NCBI GenBank assembly: GCA_023396665.1
Contig: JAEWVL010000484.1
Span: forward strand, 1 to 18,079
Length of the DNA stretch: 18,079 nucleotides
Reading direction: 5' to 3'
Source of the DNA: Spirochaetota bacterium
Lineage (GTDB): Bacteria > Spirochaetota > UBA4802 > JAFGJZ01
Shown here: positions 1 through 6,726 of the stretch, piece after piece
How the letters are laid out: every line of letters begins with the position of its first letter
Numbering within the stretch: position 1 is the first letter of the stretch
Notes under the pieces: generated by a model
What the model saw: only the letters and a program-made list of their open reading frames with translations
What the model was told of the DNA's origin: nothing
Database searches by the model: none
Position numbers and translations under genes: made by a program

Positions 1-444
1 CCGCCGCCGACTTTGCAGCCATTGACCGAATCACCGGCGGCTGAAAGTTTCTGTTCAAGCGTGAAAAGCGGAAAGCGCATACTCGTTGTGGATGATGAGG
101 ACTTTATTCTTGAGCTTACCGCGTCGATGCTCGCGCGGCTGGGCTATGCGGCGGTCACCGTAAACAACGGTACTGATGCCGTTGATAAGTACAAAGAGGC
201 CCGGGATGCGGCTACACCTTTTGATCTGGTGATACTTGATCTGACTATGCCAAACGGGATAAGCGGGGTGGAAACGCTGGCGCTTTTGCGTGCCCTGGAT
301 CCCTCGGTTAAGGTGCTGGCCTCAAGCGGTTATTACGACGAAGAAGAAGAGGGCGAAGCCGCTCAGGGAGCGTTCGCCGGTATGCTGTCGAAGCCTTATA
401 CGAACTTTGAACTCGGACAGGCTGTGCGAAAACTTATCGGTTAA
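1..444 (+). CDS. C-terminal response-regulator receiver domain (5' partial)
   Basis: The reading frame is open from the first base, so the gene begins upstream of the window; about 147 residues are visible. After a 25-residue low-complexity linker comes a CheY-like receiver domain: the acidic pair in ILVVDDEDF, the phospho-acceptor Asp in VILDLTMPNG, a switch Ser in VLASSGY and the conserved Lys-Pro in LSKPYT. The protein stops right after the last helix, with no output domain. A receiver at the extreme C-terminus behind a linker is typical of hybrid sensor histidine kinases, though the kinase part is not in the window; a free-standing receiver is the alternative. What it senses cannot be told. 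It ends about 100 bases before murQ and shows no link to the nif genes. Confidence 0.85.
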   Translation, partial: PPPTLQPLTESPAAESFCSSVKSGKRILVVDDEDFILELTASMLARLGYAAVTVNNGTDAVDKYKEARDAATPFDLVILDLTMPNGISGVETLALLRALDPSVKVLASSGYYDEEEEGEAAQGAFAGMLSKPYTNFELGQAVRKLIG

Positions 445-472
445 GCCTTCGCAGGGCGGAGTCTTTATTTTC

Positions 473-510
473 TTGACAGGCTCATTCTCTTGCCGCTTTG
501 CTACGTAGCA
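473..510 (+). promoter_or_regulatory. Possible promoter and 12-bp palindrome upstream of murQ
   Basis: A perfect -35 hexamer TTGACA lies at 473-478, but no good -10 follows at 16-18 bp. At 499-510 is the perfect 12-bp palindrome TGCTACGTAGCA, placed where a -10 or operator would be expected, about 40 bases before the chosen murQ start. This could be the control site of murQ, but short palindromes do occur by chance and no regulator gene is next to it. Confidence 0.25.
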
Positions 511-548
511 TTATTTCATGTTATCCCAATTCGTCCAGGAATCCCCCC

Positions 549-1499
549 GTGCCGGAAAACGAACTGTTTGAACAACTGAAACAAATCAGCACCGAGCAGC
601 GCAATCCGCGCAGTGCCAATCTCGATAGCAGTTCGGTGAGCGAAATTCTCGCGATAATAAATGAAGAAGACAAAGGTGTTGCCTTTGCCGTCGAAAAAGA
701 GATCGCCTCGATTGCCGCGGCGGTCGATCTGGTGGTGAGCGCTTTTTCAAAAGGCGGTCGTTTGATTTATGTCGGTGCCGGTACGAGCGGTCGTGTCGGT
801 ATTGTCGATGCCTCCGAGTGTCCGCCGACCTTCGGCGTTTCTTTCGACATGGTACAGGGGCTGATCGCCGGCGGGAGCGGGGCGATGTTCAGGGCTGTGG
901 AGGGCGCCGAAGATTCCCCTGAAGATGGCATGCGCGATATCGCGCAAAAAGATGTTTGCGAGCGGGATGTTGTCTGCGGTATCGCCGCAAGTCTGCGCAC
1001 TCCCTACGTTATTGCGGCCGTATGCGAGGCCAAACGGCGTGGGGCGAAAACCCTTTACTTGACGACCAACCCCCGTAAAAATCTCGATTTACCCGAATAT
1101 CGCGTTCTTGCAGGGGCACTTGATGTTCCAATTTGTGTAGAGGTGGGGCCCGAAGTGCTTACCGGATCCACCCGTATGAAATCGGGAACGGCGCAAAAGA
1201 TGGTGCTCAACATGATCAGCACCTGTGCGATGATTCGCATCGGCAAGGTGTACGAGAACATGATGGTTGATCTGCAGTTGACGAACAAAAAACTCGTCGA
1301 ACGCGCCAAGCGGGTGCTCATGACGGCCGCTTCGCTCTCGTATCACGACGCAAGTGAGTGTCTTGAAAAGGCGCACAATCACGTCAAAAGCGCGATTGTC
1401 ATGGCGAAGGCGGGCGTTTCATATGAAGAGGCGCTTGTAAGGCTCGAACAGGCGGGGGGATTCGTTCGCGATGCGATTGCGGGAAAAAATACACACTGA
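549..1499 (+). CDS. murQ: N-acetylmuramic acid 6-phosphate etherase MurQ
   Basis: Cytoplasmic SIS-domain lyase that cleaves the D-lactyl ether of MurNAc-6-phosphate to give GlcNAc-6-phosphate in peptidoglycan recycling. About 316 residues, close to the family norm near 300. Diagnostic segments are GRLIYVGAGTSGRVGIVDAS, then SECPPTFG and AVEGAEDS, which carry the two Glu residues equivalent to the catalytic Glu83 and Glu114 of the E. coli enzyme, and TGSTRMKSGTAQKMVLNM. I chose the GTG at 549, nine or so bases behind AGGA; an upstream TTG at 498 would add 17 residues (LRSIISCYP...) unlike MurQ N-termini. One oddity: the usually very conserved GIAASGRTPYV reads GIAASLRTPYV. No other amino-sugar genes adjoin it. 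Identification is secure; the start is moderately sure. Confidence 0.93.
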   Translation: MPENELFEQLKQISTEQRNPRSANLDSSSVSEILAIINEEDKGVAFAVEKEIASIAAAVDLVVSAFSKGGRLIYVGAGTSGRVGIVDASECPPTFGVSFDMVQGLIAGGSGAMFRAVEGAEDSPEDGMRDIAQKDVCERDVVCGIAASLRTPYVIAAVCEAKRRGAKTLYLTTNPRKNLDLPEYRVLAGALDVPICVEVGPEVLTGSTRMKSGTAQKMVLNMISTCAMIRIGKVYENMMVDLQLTNKKLVERAKRVLMTAASLSYHDASECLEKAHNHVKSAIVMAKAGVSYEEALVRLEQAGGFVRDAIAGKNTH

Positions 1500-1515
1500 G
1501 CCGGCTTTGGTCCGT

Positions 1516-1544
1516 TTGCCGTAATAATACCAATTATATATCAT
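1516..1544 (+). promoter_or_regulatory. Candidate sigma70 promoter of the glycosyltransferase gene
   Basis: TTGCCG at 1516-1521 (4 of 6 to the -35 consensus) is followed after 17 bp by TATCAT at 1539-1544 (5 of 6 to the -10). It sits in the AT-rich murQ-glycosyltransferase gap, about 65 bases before the ATG at 1611. Just downstream, TCGGATA (1554-1560) and TATCCGA (1579-1585) form a 7-bp inverted repeat around CATGATCATG, which could be an operator or leader hairpin. Confidence 0.35.
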
Positions 1545-1610
1545 TTCGTTGTTTCGGATATCGTTCATCATGATCATGTATCCGACAATCGCACATACAG
1601 GAGAACGCAT

Positions 1611-3077
1611 ATGAAGCCGGTGACCGTCGTGCTTCCCTTTTTTTCAGGAAACCGTTTCGAGGAAACCCTGCAAAACCTTCTCGTTTTTTCCGGTGTTGAC
1701 AGAGTTGTTATTCCTCATAAGGGCAGCTGCTCCTGCCCCTTCGAGCGCTGTCACCTGCTCGAGACCGATGCACCTTTTTCGGGGCAGTCACTTGAGCGAA
1801 TAGTAAGATCATGCAAAAGCGATTATCTTCTTTATGTCACGACGACGGCGCTTTTGCGTTTTGCCCCGAATGCCATTGATCGGCTGTGTGCTGTTGCCTG
1901 CGAGAGCGGGGCCGCGATCGTCTATGCCGATTACTACGAGGAAAAAGAGGCAAAACGAAGCGCTCATCCGCTTATCGATTATCGTCCCGGATCGATACGC
2001 GACAATTTTGATTTCGGCCCTTTTCTTTTCATCACGACTTCTGCCGCTTCAAAATGTTATGACAGATACGGAAGCGACCGTGATTTGCCGATGGCCGGGC
2101 TTTACGACCTGCGTTTGAAGCTATCGACTGATTTTGAACTCTTTCATCTGCAGGAATACCTCTGTACGAAGTATGAGAGCGACAAGCGTTTTTCCGGCGA
2201 GAAGAATTTCGATTATGTCGATCCGCGCAACCGATCCCTTCAGATAGAATATGAAAAAGCTGCGACAGAGCATCTGAAACGTATCGGCGCCTGTCTGGAA
2301 CCGCCCTTCGGCGAGATTGTCCCCTCTGCTGAAGATTTTCCTGTAGAGGCCAGCGTCATTATCCCGGTGCGAAACAGGGAGAAAACCATCGGTGACGCGC
2401 TGGCGAGCGTGCTGTCTCAGAACTGCGATTTCCGCTTCAATTGTATTGTAGTGGACAATCATTCAAGTGACGATACCGCAAACATCGTGCGCAAAGTCGC
2501 TTCTTGTGATGATCGCATCAGTCTGATCTGTCCGCAGCGTGACGACCTCTGCATCGGCGGCTGCTGGAACGAGGCGCTGCTATCGCCGCTGTGCGGGCGC
2601 TTTGCCGTTCAGCTGGATTCAGACGATCTCTACAGTGCTACCGACACGCTGCAAAAGATAATCGACTGTTTTCGCAAGGAAAAATGCGCGATGGTGATCG
2701 GATCATACACTCTCGTCAATTTTGCAATGGAGACGATCGCCCCCGGACTGATCGATCATCGTGAATGGACAGAGGATAACGGTCCGAACAACGCGCTTCG
2801 TATAAACGGACTTGGCGCGCCCCGTGCTTTCGATACGGCTCTGCTTCGCAAGATTCAGCTGCCGAATACCAGCTATGGCGAAGATTACGCGATTGCGCTT
2901 CGGCTCTCGCGTGAGTATCGTATCGGACGGATTTTTACATCGCTCTACTATTGCCGTCGATGGGAGGGCAACACCGATGCGGCTCTTACACAGGAGCAGA
3001 TTAACAGAAACGACAGCTATAAGGACATGCTTCGGACAATAGAGATCAATGCCAGAATCAGAAAAAACAGAAAATGA
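1611..3077 (+). CDS. Family 2-like (GT-A) glycosyltransferase with two GT-A modules
   Basis: A 488-residue protein. The C-terminal half (from about residue 246) is a classic GT2 nucleotide-sugar transferase: the opening strand ASVIIPVRNREKTIGDALAS, IVVDNHSSDDT, and a DXD-type metal site in VQLDSDDLYSA, followed by the GLGAPRAF and SYGEDYAIALRLS segments usual in the acceptor half. The N-terminal half (about 1-240) starts with a similar strand, VTVVLPFFSGNRFEETLQNL, and has YADYY where the DXD lies, suggesting a second, diverged GT-A module. No membrane segments are visible, so it is probably cytoplasmic. Sugar donor and acceptor are unknown; surface glycan synthesis is the usual role. A clear AGGAGA precedes the ATG. 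It stands between murQ and the nif regulator and shares no evident function with either. Confidence 0.85.
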   Translation: MKPVTVVLPFFSGNRFEETLQNLLVFSGVDRVVIPHKGSCSCPFERCHLLETDAPFSGQSLERIVRSCKSDYLLYVTTTALLRFAPNAIDRLCAVACESGAAIVYADYYEEKEAKRSAHPLIDYRPGSIRDNFDFGPFLFITTSAASKCYDRYGSDRDLPMAGLYDLRLKLSTDFELFHLQEYLCTKYESDKRFSGEKNFDYVDPRNRSLQIEYEKAATEHLKRIGACLEPPFGEIVPSAEDFPVEASVIIPVRNREKTIGDALASVLSQNCDFRFNCIVVDNHSSDDTANIVRKVASCDDRISLICPQRDDLCIGGCWNEALLSPLCGRFAVQLDSDDLYSATDTLQKIIDCFRKEKCAMVIGSYTLVNFAMETIAPGLIDHREWTEDNGPNNALRINGLGAPRAFDTALLRKIQLPNTSYGEDYAIALRLSREYRIGRIFTSLYYCRRWEGNTDAALTQEQINRNDSYKDMLRTIEINARIRKNRK

Positions 3078-3245
3078 AAGCTTTCCTTCGCAATAAATTT
3101 CCTTCATGTAAACTTTATATCAAACTGAATCTTTCCGGCAAAAATTTGGTTTCTTGATATGCCGATCCGGTCACTCTGGTTCGTGATGGCGGTTTTCGTT
3201 GTAACGTGAATCACCACATGATTGGCTGCTTTTCCAGGTAACGAT

Positions 3246-4790
3246 ATGAACGAACAGGAGTCGCGAGAACTTAAAGAGCTGAAACTGCTCTACGAAATCA
3301 GCAGGGTAATCGGAGAGACGCTGGATCTGAAGGATGCTCTCAAACCCGTACTCAAAATGATGTCCGAGCATATGGAGATGCACCGGGGAATTTTGTCGGT
3401 TATCAACCGTAAAACCGGTGAGCTATTCATTGAAGAGGCTTTGGGACTGACGAAAGAGGAGTGCGAGAAGATCAGCTATCTTCCCGGAGAGGGAATAACG
3501 GGGAGGGTTGCGAATACCGGTAAACCCGCCATCGTGCCGAGAATTTCCGAAGAACCGGAGTTTCTCGATCGCACGGGATCACGCAAGCATCTTGAAAAGA
3601 AGGATATATCCTTTATCTGTGTTCCGATTAAAATCGGCAAGGAAGTGATCGGTACTCTTTCGGTTGACCGGCTGTTTGACGACAGAACTTCTTTCGAGGT
3701 TGATATCAGACTGCTTACGATAATCGCCTCGAACATATCGCAGGTGGTTCGCATCAGGCAGCTTGCACAGGAGCAGATGGATCGCGTTTTCGAAGAAAAT
3801 CAACGTCTGCAGCACCAGCTAAAAGACCGCTACCGTCCCAGCAATATCATCGGAAATTCCAAAACAATGCGCAACGTGTATGATCTGATCGAGAAGGTTG
3901 CGATAATGAATACGACAGTGCTCATTCTCGGTGAAAGCGGTGTCGGTAAGGAAAAAGTCGCGCATGCGATACATTTCTCATCCACAAGAGCGGGCAAACC
4001 GTTTATCAAATTCAACTGTGCCGCACTTCCCGAATCTCTGATCGAAAGCGAACTTTTCGGTCACGAGAAGGGGGCTTTTACGGGGGCGGTGGGCCTTCGC
4101 AAGGGACGTTTCGAGCTTGCCGATTGCGGGACAATTTTTCTCGATGAAATCGGTGAATTGCCTCCTTCGATACAGGGCAAGCTCTTGCGTATTTTGCAGG
4201 AGAAAGAATTTGAGCGGGTCGGCGGCAATCAGACGATCAAACTAAACGTGCGAATCGTTGCCGCGACCAACAGAGATCTGGAAAAACTCATGAAAGAGGG
4301 TAAGTTTCGTGAGGATCTTTACTACCGACTTAATGTTTTCCCTCTCGTGGTGCCGCCGCTTCGCGAACGCAGAACCGATATCGTTCTTCTTGCCGACCAT
4401 TTTGTCAGCAAATACAGCAATGAACACGGCAAAAACATTCAGCGCATATCAACCCCCGCAATAGATATGCTCATGGCCTATCACTGGCCCGGTAACGTTC
4501 GTGAACTTGAAAACTGTATTGAACGTGCGGTCATTTTAAGCACTGACGGTGTCATTCACAGTTACCATCTTCCCCCGAGTCTGCAAATGGATGGAGAGCT
4601 TCCTTCCGAAGGTGATGGAGGGCGTCTCAAGCCGATGATCGAGAAGATAGAGCGTGAGGTCATCATCGAGGAGCTGAAGCGTTCGAAGGGTAATATGGCA
4701 AAAGCCGCACGCGAGCTTGGTGTCAGTGAAAGAATTATCGGACTTCGCGTGGAAAAATATAACATCGATGTGGACAAACTGAAAGGATAA
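3246..4790 (+). CDS. nifA: Sigma54-dependent transcriptional activator, NifA-type (GAF-AAA+-Fis HTH)
   Basis: Enhancer-binding protein of 514 residues that would remodel sigma54 RNA polymerase at nif promoters. Domains: N-terminal helix and GAF domain (about 10-170), a helical linker (175-195), AAA+ domain (about 198-430) with Walker A GESGVGKE (229-236), the sigma54-contact loop GAFTGA (276-281) and Walker B GTIFLDEIGEL, then a C-terminal Fis-type helix-turn-helix (GNMAKAARELGVSERIIGLR). I chose the ATG at 3246, behind AGGTAACG, over a TTG at 3222. The stretch between the AAA+ and HTH domains has no cysteine, so the Cys-containing linker of oxygen-sensitive proteobacterial NifA is absent; no nifL is in view. 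Placement directly before nifH and the sigma54 promoter there support NifA; other GAF-type activators (NorR- or FhlA-like) are less likely. Confidence 0.88.
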   Translation: MNEQESRELKELKLLYEISRVIGETLDLKDALKPVLKMMSEHMEMHRGILSVINRKTGELFIEEALGLTKEECEKISYLPGEGITGRVANTGKPAIVPRISEEPEFLDRTGSRKHLEKKDISFICVPIKIGKEVIGTLSVDRLFDDRTSFEVDIRLLTIIASNISQVVRIRQLAQEQMDRVFEENQRLQHQLKDRYRPSNIIGNSKTMRNVYDLIEKVAIMNTTVLILGESGVGKEKVAHAIHFSSTRAGKPFIKFNCAALPESLIESELFGHEKGAFTGAVGLRKGRFELADCGTIFLDEIGELPPSIQGKLLRILQEKEFERVGGNQTIKLNVRIVAATNRDLEKLMKEGKFREDLYYRLNVFPLVVPPLRERRTDIVLLADHFVSKYSNEHGKNIQRISTPAIDMLMAYHWPGNVRELENCIERAVILSTDGVIHSYHLPPSLQMDGELPSEGDGGRLKPMIEKIEREVIIEELKRSKGNMAKAARELGVSERIIGLRVEKYNIDVDKLKG

Positions 4791-4814
4791 TGGCTTTTCC
4801 GGGGCCTTTCTTTT
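4781..4814 (+). terminator. Weak terminator-like structure after nifA
   Basis: GAAAGG (4781-4786, inside the last codons of nifA) can pair with CCTTTC (4805-4810), followed by TTTT. The loop of 18 bases is long and the stem only 6 bp, so this is a weak candidate for ending nifA transcription. Confidence 0.2.
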
Positions 4815-4822
4815 GCAATCAT

Positions 4823-4869
4823 GGCGACAATTGTGTAGGATGATCCCCGTCTCCTACATAATTGTCGCC
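4823..4869. repeat. Long inverted repeat (18-bp arms, 11-bp spacer) upstream of nifH
   Basis: Left arm GGCGACAATTGTGTAGGA (4823-4840) and right arm TCCTACATAATTGTCGCC (4852-4869) are inverted copies with a single mismatch (C against T), separated by 11 bp. Only TTT follows on the + strand and no U-run on the other, so it is a poor intrinsic terminator. It lies about 230 bp upstream of the predicted nifH transcription start, a distance at which sigma54 enhancers work. Operator/enhancer or nifA 3' stem are the two readings. Confidence 0.75.
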
Positions 4870-5068
4870 TTTCGGCCGGTATTTGCCATCCCCCCTCGTA
4901 ATCTGAATTGCCCGCATAGAGTGTTTTCGTGAACTTTCCTGGTAATCACGTAATCAAATGTTACAGATGTGTTTCGTTGCGATTGAACGTTAGCTGATAT
5001 TCATGTCATTGTTGCCGCTTTGTTAAATCAATCGTGTTGTCATGAGTCGACGGGCTACTCGCCTCTGT

Positions 5069-5084
5069 TTGGCATGCTTCTTGT
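5069..5084 (+). promoter_or_regulatory. Sigma54 (-24/-12) promoter of nifH
   Basis: TTGGCATGCTTCTTGT matches the sigma54 consensus TTGGCACG-N4-TTGC, with the invariant GG (5071-5072) followed after exactly 10 bp by GT instead of GC (5083-5084). It predicts a transcript start near 5096 and a leader of about 36 bases. Its place before nifH and behind a sigma54 activator gene supports it. Confidence 0.75.
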
Positions 5085-5120
5085 TATATAGATGCCATGA
5101 CTGGCTGCGTAAATATAACA
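5082..5120. repeat. Nested inverted repeat from the -12 element to the nifH leader
   Basis: TGTTATAT (5082-5089) and ATATAACA (5113-5120) are perfect 8-bp inverted arms; between them GCCA (5094-5097) and TGGC (5102-5105) can pair around TGAC. The left arm overlaps the promoter -12 element and the right arm abuts the ribosome-binding site GGAGG at 5121. The left arm would lie upstream of the predicted transcript start, so a DNA operator fits better than an RNA hairpin. Confidence 0.45.
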
Positions 5121-5131
5121 GGAGGATGATT

Positions 5132-5956
5132 ATGAGAAAAGTCGCGATATACGGTAAGGGAGGTATTGGAAAATCAACCACCACCCAGAACACTGTAGCG
5201 GCACTTGCGGAAATGGGCAAGAACGTGATGGTTGTAGGTTGTGATCCCAAAGCGGATTCAACAAGGCTTTTGCTGGGAGGCCTCTCACAGAAGACGGTGC
5301 TGGATACACTGCGAAGTGAGGGGGAAGATCTGGAACTTGATGATGTGGTTAAGGTTGGTTTCAAGAACACGCGTAATGTCGAATCTGGCGGTCCCGAACC
5401 GGGTGTCGGTTGTGCGGGAAGAGGTATTATCACATCCATTAATCTTCTCGAGCAGCTCGGCGCTTATTCGGATCAGTACAGCCTTGACTATGTCTTCTAC
5501 GATGTACTGGGGGACGTTGTCTGCGGCGGTTTCGCGATGCCGATCCGTGACGGAAAGGCTGAGGAGATATATATCGTCGTTTCGGGTGAGATGATGGCGA
5601 TGTACGCGGCGAACAACATATGCAAGGGTATTGTGAAATTCGCGGAAAGCGGTGTGGTCAGACTCGGAGGTCTTATCTGTAATTCGAGAAAAACCGACCG
5701 GGAACAGGATCTGATCGAGGCGCTTGCGTCGAAGCTGGGAACCAAAATGATTCATTTTGTTCCGCGCGATAACGTCGTACAACGTGCGGAAATCAACAGG
5801 AAAACCGTAATCGATTTCGAGCCGACGGCCGGGCAGGCCGATGAGTACCGCAACCTCGCGAATGCGATTGAAAACAACAAGGATTTTGTCATTCCGACGC
5901 CGCTCTCCATCGAGGAGCTGGAAAAGCTTCTGATGGAATTCGGACTCGGGGTTTGA
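5132..5956 (+). CDS. nifH: Nitrogenase iron protein (dinitrogenase reductase)
   Basis: Homodimeric ATPase that passes electrons from its [4Fe-4S] cluster to NifDK. It has 274 residues, within the family range of about 270-297. Seen: P-loop GKGGIGKST (8-16), cluster ligands Cys94 (GVGCAGRG) and Cys131 (GDVVCGGFAMP), and Arg97, the position that DraT ADP-ribosylates in other bacteria; no draT/draG is in the window. The ATG at 5132 stands six bases behind GGAGG; an ATG at 5126 and a far-upstream one at 5042 are less likely. Segments such as SGGPEPGVGCAGRGIITSIN and RLGGLICNSRKTDRE are of the kind seen in NifH of strict anaerobes (cluster III by recollection, no tree made). First gene behind the sigma54 promoter; nifI1 follows after 24 bases. 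Confidence 0.98.
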   Translation: MRKVAIYGKGGIGKSTTTQNTVAALAEMGKNVMVVGCDPKADSTRLLLGGLSQKTVLDTLRSEGEDLELDDVVKVGFKNTRNVESGGPEPGVGCAGRGIITSINLLEQLGAYSDQYSLDYVFYDVLGDVVCGGFAMPIRDGKAEEIYIVVSGEMMAMYAANNICKGIVKFAESGVVRLGGLICNSRKTDREQDLIEALASKLGTKMIHFVPRDNVVQRAEINRKTVIDFEPTAGQADEYRNLANAIENNKDFVIPTPLSIEELEKLLMEFGLGV

Positions 5957-5980
5957 AAATCAATTAACGGAGGAAACAGT

Positions 5981-6334
5981 ATGGTAATGATACGCGCGAT
6001 TATCCGTCCGGAAAAAGTCGATTTCGTGATGGAGACCCTGATGGAAGAGGGCTTTCCGGCGGTGACAAAGATGAATGTGTCAGGTCGGGGGAAACAGAGG
6101 GGAATCAAGATAGGTGATATCACCTATGACGAGATTCCAAAGGAGTTGCTTATGATAGTCGTCCCCGACGCTGACAAGGAACTGGTGCTTAAGACGATAA
6201 TCGCCTCCGCGCGATCGGGAGAGAAGGGCGCTTTCGGTGACGGAAAAATCTTTATCTCTCCGGTTGAGGAGGTCTATACGGTCAGCTCCGGAGTTAAGGA
6301 GACTTCTGATGGTTTGGCGGAGATAAAGGTATGA
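5981..6334 (+). CDS. nifI1: PII-like nitrogenase regulator NifI1
   Basis: A 117-residue GlnB-superfamily protein. In methanogens NifI1 and NifI2 form a complex that binds NifDK and blocks NifH access when ammonium is added, with 2-oxoglutarate relieving the block. Seen: the PII start MIRAIIRPEKVDFVMETL, the T-loop region GRGKQRGIKIGDITYDEIPK, and the conserved C-terminal GDGKIFISPVEEVYTV. The ATG at 5981 follows GGAGGAAAC; an ATG two codons on is possible. The gene sits between nifH and nifD, the hallmark of NifI as opposed to general GlnB/GlnK, and its stop overlaps the nifI2 start by four bases (ATGA), suggesting coupled, balanced synthesis. Confidence 0.95.
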   Translation: MVMIRAIIRPEKVDFVMETLMEEGFPAVTKMNVSGRGKQRGIKIGDITYDEIPKELLMIVVPDADKELVLKTIIASARSGEKGAFGDGKIFISPVEEVYTVSSGVKETSDGLAEIKV

Positions 6335-6711
6335 AAGAGGTTATAGCAATAATAAGAATGAACAAAATAAACCAGACAAAAAGAAGTCTTGCCGCCGCGG
6401 GAATAACCTCTCTTCACGCGAAGGACTGTCTGGGGCGCGGTAAAGGGCTCGTCGATTTTTCGGTGCTCAAGGGCGCCGAGCAGGGATACGAAGAGGCGAT
6501 TTCGCAGCTGGGCAATTCACAGCGACTGATACCCAAGCGTATGATTTCAGTGGTTGTGCCCGACAAGCTTGTTTCTAAGGTCGTTGAAACTGTCATAAAG
6601 GACAACAGAACCGGCAAAGCCGGTGACGGAAAAATATTCGTGGTGCCCGTGTTTGAATCAATACGGATTCGAACCGGTGAGCATGGCGATAATACGCTGG
6701 ATGAGGCGTAG
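6331..6711 (+). CDS. nifI2: PII-like nitrogenase regulator NifI2
   Basis: A 126-residue partner of NifI1. Seen: N-terminal strand KEVIAIIRMNKINQTKRSL, the glycine-rich T-loop start CLGRGKGLV followed by a longer loop (about residues 40-70) than in NifI1, as usual for NifI2, then RMISVVVPDKLVSKVVETVI and GDGKIFVVPVFESIRIRTGE. Translation starts in the ATGA overlap with nifI1, with GGAG located inside the nifI1 end. It ends 15 bases before nifD. Together with NifI1 it gives post-translational control of nitrogenase by the 2-oxoglutarate/ammonium state, most likely instead of ADP-ribosylation; this function is inferred from family and location. Confidence 0.95.
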   Translation: MKEVIAIIRMNKINQTKRSLAAAGITSLHAKDCLGRGKGLVDFSVLKGAEQGYEEAISQLGNSQRLIPKRMISVVVPDKLVSKVVETVIKDNRTGKAGDGKIFVVPVFESIRIRTGEHGDNTLDEA

Positions 6712-6726
6712 GGCCTGGAGGAAAAT

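Larger units (their letters stand above)
4791..5131. promoter_or_regulatory. 341-bp nifA-nifH intergenic control region
   Basis: No convincing gene lies here. An in-frame ATG at 5042 would extend NifH by 30 residues but has no family support. The region holds the long inverted repeat 4823-4869, a tandem GTAATCAC/GTAATCAA at 4942-4957, the sigma54 promoter 5069-5084 and a nested inverted repeat 5082-5120. I searched the + strand by eye for NifA sites of the form TGT-N10-ACA and found none, so either the activator uses another site or the inverted repeat serves as its enhancer. Confidence 0.7.

Noticed and set aside
479..496. Sigma54-like AGGCTC...TTGCC before murQ
   Set aside because: Spacing is 11 instead of 10 and the -24 part is poor; a murQ sigma54 promoter is not expected.
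5042..5131. NifH extended by 30 residues from an upstream ATG
   Set aside because: The extension overlaps the sigma54 promoter and the leader repeat, has no family match, and a perfect GGAGG precedes the ATG at 5132.
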